This document shows positions 8,965 to 10,938 of a stretch of 10,938 nucleotides of DNA, in pieces. The stretch's first letter is position 1. Each line of letters starts with the position of its first letter. Source of the DNA: Echinostoma caproni (Eukaryota > Platyhelminthes > Trematoda > Plagiorchiida > Echinostomatidae); the NCBI GenBank assembly GCA_900618425.1, contig UZAN01056917.1, positions 2,291 to 13,228 of the forward strand, in the 5' to 3' direction. Position numbers and translations under genes: made by a program. A model generated the notes under the pieces. It ran no database searches and was not told the DNA's origin. It saw nothing but the letters and a program-made list of their open reading frames with translations.

Positions 8965-9066
8965 ACCAGAAACTTTTTGATATATTCAGTAAAGCGTGGA
9001 ATCCGGAAACGAAGGCTTTGTTTCAAAAGGTCCAGAGCAAACGATTAGAAGAGCCTACTTTCATCA
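8965..9066 (+). CDS. ENDOU: Exon 3 of EndoU-like gene (XendoU domain, continued)
   Basis: The exon follows a long pyrimidine-rich tract and TTGATTGCAG, and ends before GTGAGT (9067). Its first two bases complete Asp74; it encodes residues 75-107 and leaves one A. The protein includes KLFDIFSKAW (76-85) and then ALFQKVQSKRLEEPTFI (91-107). The elements LF, V three residues after F, and PTF eight residues later match the spacing I recall in vertebrate EndoU (LF..V.......PTY). That block lies directly after the LW..D.NRL block in the family, as here. No stop occurs in the used frame. The exon contains no catalytic residues: the family's His/His/Lys lie further on. The next residues should read roughly (A/S)-F-I-x-L-L-x-N-Y, expected in the following exon. 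Confidence 0.7.
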
Positions 9067-9663
9067 GTGAGTGATAAACAGATTGATTTCCTGGATTCAA
9101 TCTAAAATATTGTCTGTTTATCTCGTAATAACTATTTCCTTGACTATCAGTAGTCAACCTTCAACTTCTGGAGTGATCTGTAGCTTATCCGGTGCATCAT
9201 ACAATCAGGACGAACTTGACTGGAATTTTCTCTTTTTACGGAGCTCATCAGTATATAACCACGCGATGAGACCAGATTCGAATCCTTTATAGGCACGTCT
9301 GTTATCGACGTGAAAACGGTCCCGTATGAGGACTGAACAGACTGTTCATTTGGATCCTGTTCATACACCGATAGCAACGGATGAAAATCATAGTCACCTG
9401 AAAATCGGCCACTTTCTCCTTTGGGAAATGACCCCAAAGAGATATTTTAATGTCATATTTCATCCACTCCATTTAATCTATTCTAGTAGAAATACTGGTA
9501 TCAGAGTGAAGCCACGATTGCAATCGCTTATGCAATCCCGGCGGGTTGTTCTCCCATTCAATCGATCCAGTCGTACTTCTCATATTGCTCAATGAGAATG
9601 AAACAACAGTTTTACGATACTTTCCAAATTTCCAGTTCACGCTCATTTTTTATCCAATAACAG
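9067..9663 (+). other. Putative intron 3 of the EndoU-like gene
   Basis: The intron begins GTGAGT and, if exon 4 is correct, ends ATAACAG after the tract CTCATTTTTTATCC. It contains the weak tRNA-like relic F. Frames 9071-9292 (+), 9147-9437 (-) and 9326-9595 (+) carry no recognised domain. If exon 4 is wrong, the intron continues beyond the window. Confidence 0.4.
9230..9292 (+). repeat. tRNA-like SINE relic F (weak)
   Basis: GATTCGAATCC (9275-9285) matches 10 of 11 B-box positions and is identical to the B box of relic E. CTCATCAG (9244-9251) precedes it, as in relic E. The distance between the two blocks is shorter here, so one copy carries an internal deletion or the match is accidental. 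Confidence 0.3.
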
Positions 9664-9750
9664 GTACGTTTTATTTGGCAGACAAACCGGTAGAAAGTGA
9701 AATTCCTATAGTAAATACTCGTCTTGATTTGTTTAACGTCTATGAGCAAA
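9664..9750 (+). CDS. Tentative exon 4 of EndoU-like gene
   Basis: An acceptor with a good pyrimidine tract (CTCATTTTTTATCCAATAACAG) precedes 9664. The two bases GT complete the codon left open by exon 3 (AGT, Ser108), and the frame stays open to the stop TGA at 9753. It encodes TFYLADKPVESEIPI and then VNTRLDLFNVYEQ. The tail L.LF..YE resembles the family block L.LLDNYE. Two things weaken the call. The PTF block of exon 3 should be followed at once by that block, so about 20 extra residues would have to be inserted. The donor at 9751 (GTTGAA) is also weak. Alternatives in the same frame are acceptors at 9681 (TTTGGCAG) and 9711, and a better donor GTAAAT at 9711 that would shorten the exon. 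The true fourth exon may lie outside the window. Confidence 0.35.
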
Positions 9751-10462
9751 GTTGAAATTCAATCAAAGCTTTACAGTTGATTTTGAATTTTTTCTACTGA
9801 GTTGAAACTTCTCTCATAGAATAATAATAGACAGCTCACAGGTTGATTGGTGCTTTCTAATGAACCGGACAAAACGGATCGGTGATCGAGAGGAGAACGC
9901 ATGCATCGTACAAAAACGTGTAAATGGCGTCCAGCTGTGTGGGCTCCAATCAACCGATGCTTTTGCTCTTTACCGAAGTCCAAGGAACAATCACAATCAT
10001 GACTATTCGTGTAAGGAAAAAAGAGAACTCACACGTGCGGACCACAAACGATTTGGTGCTAATATCAAGTGTTTGCGCTCGAGATAACAGAACACGGTTA
10101 GAGCATACCGGCTGTCTTCACTACTGAACTATAAATCGGTTAGTAAATTGTTAGGCCGGAGCTCACAGAATCCTCGTCAAGCAGCGCACTTATCTGCGTC
10201 CCACCACAAGCACACTCGCGACGCCCAAGGTGAATCGATTCCGGATTGGGTGACTAGAACCCAACAGGCAACTGTTGTCAGATTGACCAATCGGAGTGTT
10301 TAAGACGCGATTTAATTGGTACGTCAACACGTCTTTCCCGTACGCCCAATTTACCCACTTATATTTGTGTATTGCATCATGATCATAGAAGACATTCTAA
10401 CTGGTGTTCGCAAATCATGCTGTCTCTCCCACATTATCATTGGGACCAAAGAAGAGGATCTC

Positions 10463-10545
10463 GTGTCCGTTGAATCAGTGGTCAACACGGTACTATACTT
10501 GCGTTCGACATGCAAGGTCACGGGTTCGATCCCCCTTTGGATGGA
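10463..10545 (+). repeat. tRNA-like SINE relic B with strong B box
   Basis: TGAATCAGTGG (10471-10481) matches 9 of 11 A-box positions, and GGTTCGATCCC (10523-10533) is a perfect Pol III B box, 41 bases further on. The T-arm can pair four of five bases (GGG with CCC around the loop), but the acceptor and D stems are broken, so a live tRNA gene is unlikely. The body resembles relic A on the minus strand at 3495-3580. It is followed 28 bases later by a second tRNA-like unit in the same orientation. Confidence 0.6.
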
Positions 10546-10572
10546 TGAAACGAAAACGATCTGATCAACTGC

Positions 10573-10647
10573 CCGTCAATGGCCGAGTGGGTGGTACGCT
10601 AACGTCCTTCTTGAGCAGTCTGGAATCAATCCCCAGTTGGGTCGACA
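10573..10647 (+). repeat. tRNA-like relic C, second unit of a possible dimeric SINE
   Basis: TGGCCGAGTGG (10580-10590) is a perfect A box and resembles the D-arm of Leu/Ser tRNAs. GGAATCAATCC (10622-10632) is a degraded B box (7 of 11). The unit lies in the same direction as relic B and shares the CGAGTGGGT start with relic A. Its nearness to B suggests a two-unit SINE or two independent insertions; no poly-A tail or target duplication separates them. Confidence 0.45.
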
Positions 10648-10693
10648 GATTCACACTGTGGTGATGAGAGCAAATCAGATCGAAACAGCTAAA

Positions 10694-10837
10694 AATCCAC
10701 CGTTCGAGGTGTATAAAACGATCCCTAGACTGGACCTAGACTTGACTAGATTTCATTCACACGACGAATTCATCTTGTGAACATTCAAGGACTATTTTAT
10801 ACGAATAAGAACAATTGTTTAATTTAGACGGTGGATT
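10694..10837. repeat. Perfect 10-bp inverted repeats 124 bases apart
   Basis: AATCCACCGT (10694-10703) and ACGGTGGATT (10828-10837) are exact reverse complements enclosing a 144-bp unit. That is the size and form of a small MITE, but no target-site duplication flanks it. One match of this length is not far above chance for a window of this size. Confidence 0.35.
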
Positions 10838-10868
10838 AACCTGTTCGGGTTATCACAGACACCAAACA

Positions 10869-10918
10869 CTGTTGATGATCTCCCTAGGTGTGAAACACGC
10901 AACCAATATCATCAACAG
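10869..10918. repeat. Perfect 11-bp inverted repeat
   Basis: CTGTTGATGAT (10869-10879) and ATCATCAACAG (10908-10918) are exact reverse complements with a 28-base spacer. The DNA or a transcript could form an 11-pair stem. It lies 31 bases after the larger inverted pair at 10694-10837, so both may belong to one element cut by the window edge. Confidence 0.5.
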
Positions 10919-10938
10919 AGCCTGGTACATGTGAAAAA

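Larger units (their letters stand above)
9751..10938. other. Right-hand region, probably intron, repeat-rich
   Basis: No segment here continues the EndoU domain in the required phase: I find no FLD.I..T.VM-like or F.HVF-like coding. Open frames (9771-9983 -, 9860-10087 +, 9924-10127 +, 10316-10564 +, 10404-10664 +) show no known domains, and the last two run through the tRNA-like module. The region holds that module and two inverted repeats near its end. A TATAAAA occurs at 10712-10718 with no gene after it. Confidence 0.5.

Noticed and set aside
9571..9663. In-phase candidate exon reading ILLNENETT, bounded by CCAG and CAG|GTACGT
   Set aside because: It is phase-compatible and slightly like LLNNY, but the block is shifted by one residue, the expected Tyr is missing and the rest does not fit EndoU. 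Using it with exon 4 at 9682 would leave an 18-base intron.
9860..10127. Two overlapping plus-strand frames of 75 and 67 codons
   Set aside because: No motif, no splice signals in the required phase, and overlapping frames of similar length suggest chance.
10088..10303. About 70-codon frame containing SSLLNYKS, reminiscent of the EndoU LL.NY block
   Set aside because: The phase required after exon 3 reaches a stop at the nearest acceptor, and the residues after LLNY do not follow the family.
10463..10545. Functional tRNA gene
   Set aside because: The B box is perfect, but the acceptor and D stems do not pair, so it is treated as a tRNA-derived relic.

Overview
The window looks like nuclear DNA of a metazoan with large introns and dispersed repeats. 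A digenean trematode (fluke) is my best guess, from base composition, intron size and the repeat types; this is inference, since no species-specific gene is visible. There is no prokaryotic gene layout, no intact rRNA or tRNA, no CRISPR array and no intact transposase or reverse transcriptase. Nearly all open frames are short chance frames in non-coding DNA.

The one protein gene I can support runs left to right on the + strand and leaves the window unfinished. It consists of a signal-peptide exon (676-767), a second exon (4833-4960), a third exon (8965-9066) and a tentative fourth exon (about 9664-9750). Exons 1-3 end in good GT donors (GTGAGT, GTAAGT, GTGAGT), exons 2 and 3 follow AG acceptors, and all junction phases agree. 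The joined reading frame encodes a secreted protein. After its signal peptide it carries the start of a XendoU/EndoU (poly(U)-specific endoribonuclease) domain: an LW..D.NRL motif from exon 2 and an LF..V.......PTF motif from exon 3, with the residue spacing I recall for animal EndoU proteins. The catalytic His/His/Lys region of the family is not in this window.

Layout: 1-675 is upstream DNA with a possible TATA-like box. 768-4832 is intron 1 (about 4.1 kb), with two tRNA-like relics on the minus strand and a G10 run. 4961-8964 is intron 2 (about 4.0 kb), with a CA-rich microsatellite, two TCACGTGA palindromes, a second G10 run, a G-quadruplex motif, and two diverged copies of an unnamed repeat in opposite orientation (5880-6110 minus, 7612-7852 plus). 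9067-9663 is intron 3, with another tRNA-like relic. 9751-10938 is probably a further intron; it holds a two-unit tRNA-like (SINE-type) module at 10463-10647 and nested inverted repeats near the right edge.

The most useful results are the reconstruction of the split EndoU-like gene from splice-phase logic and the detection of a dispersed repeat family from its two internal copies.
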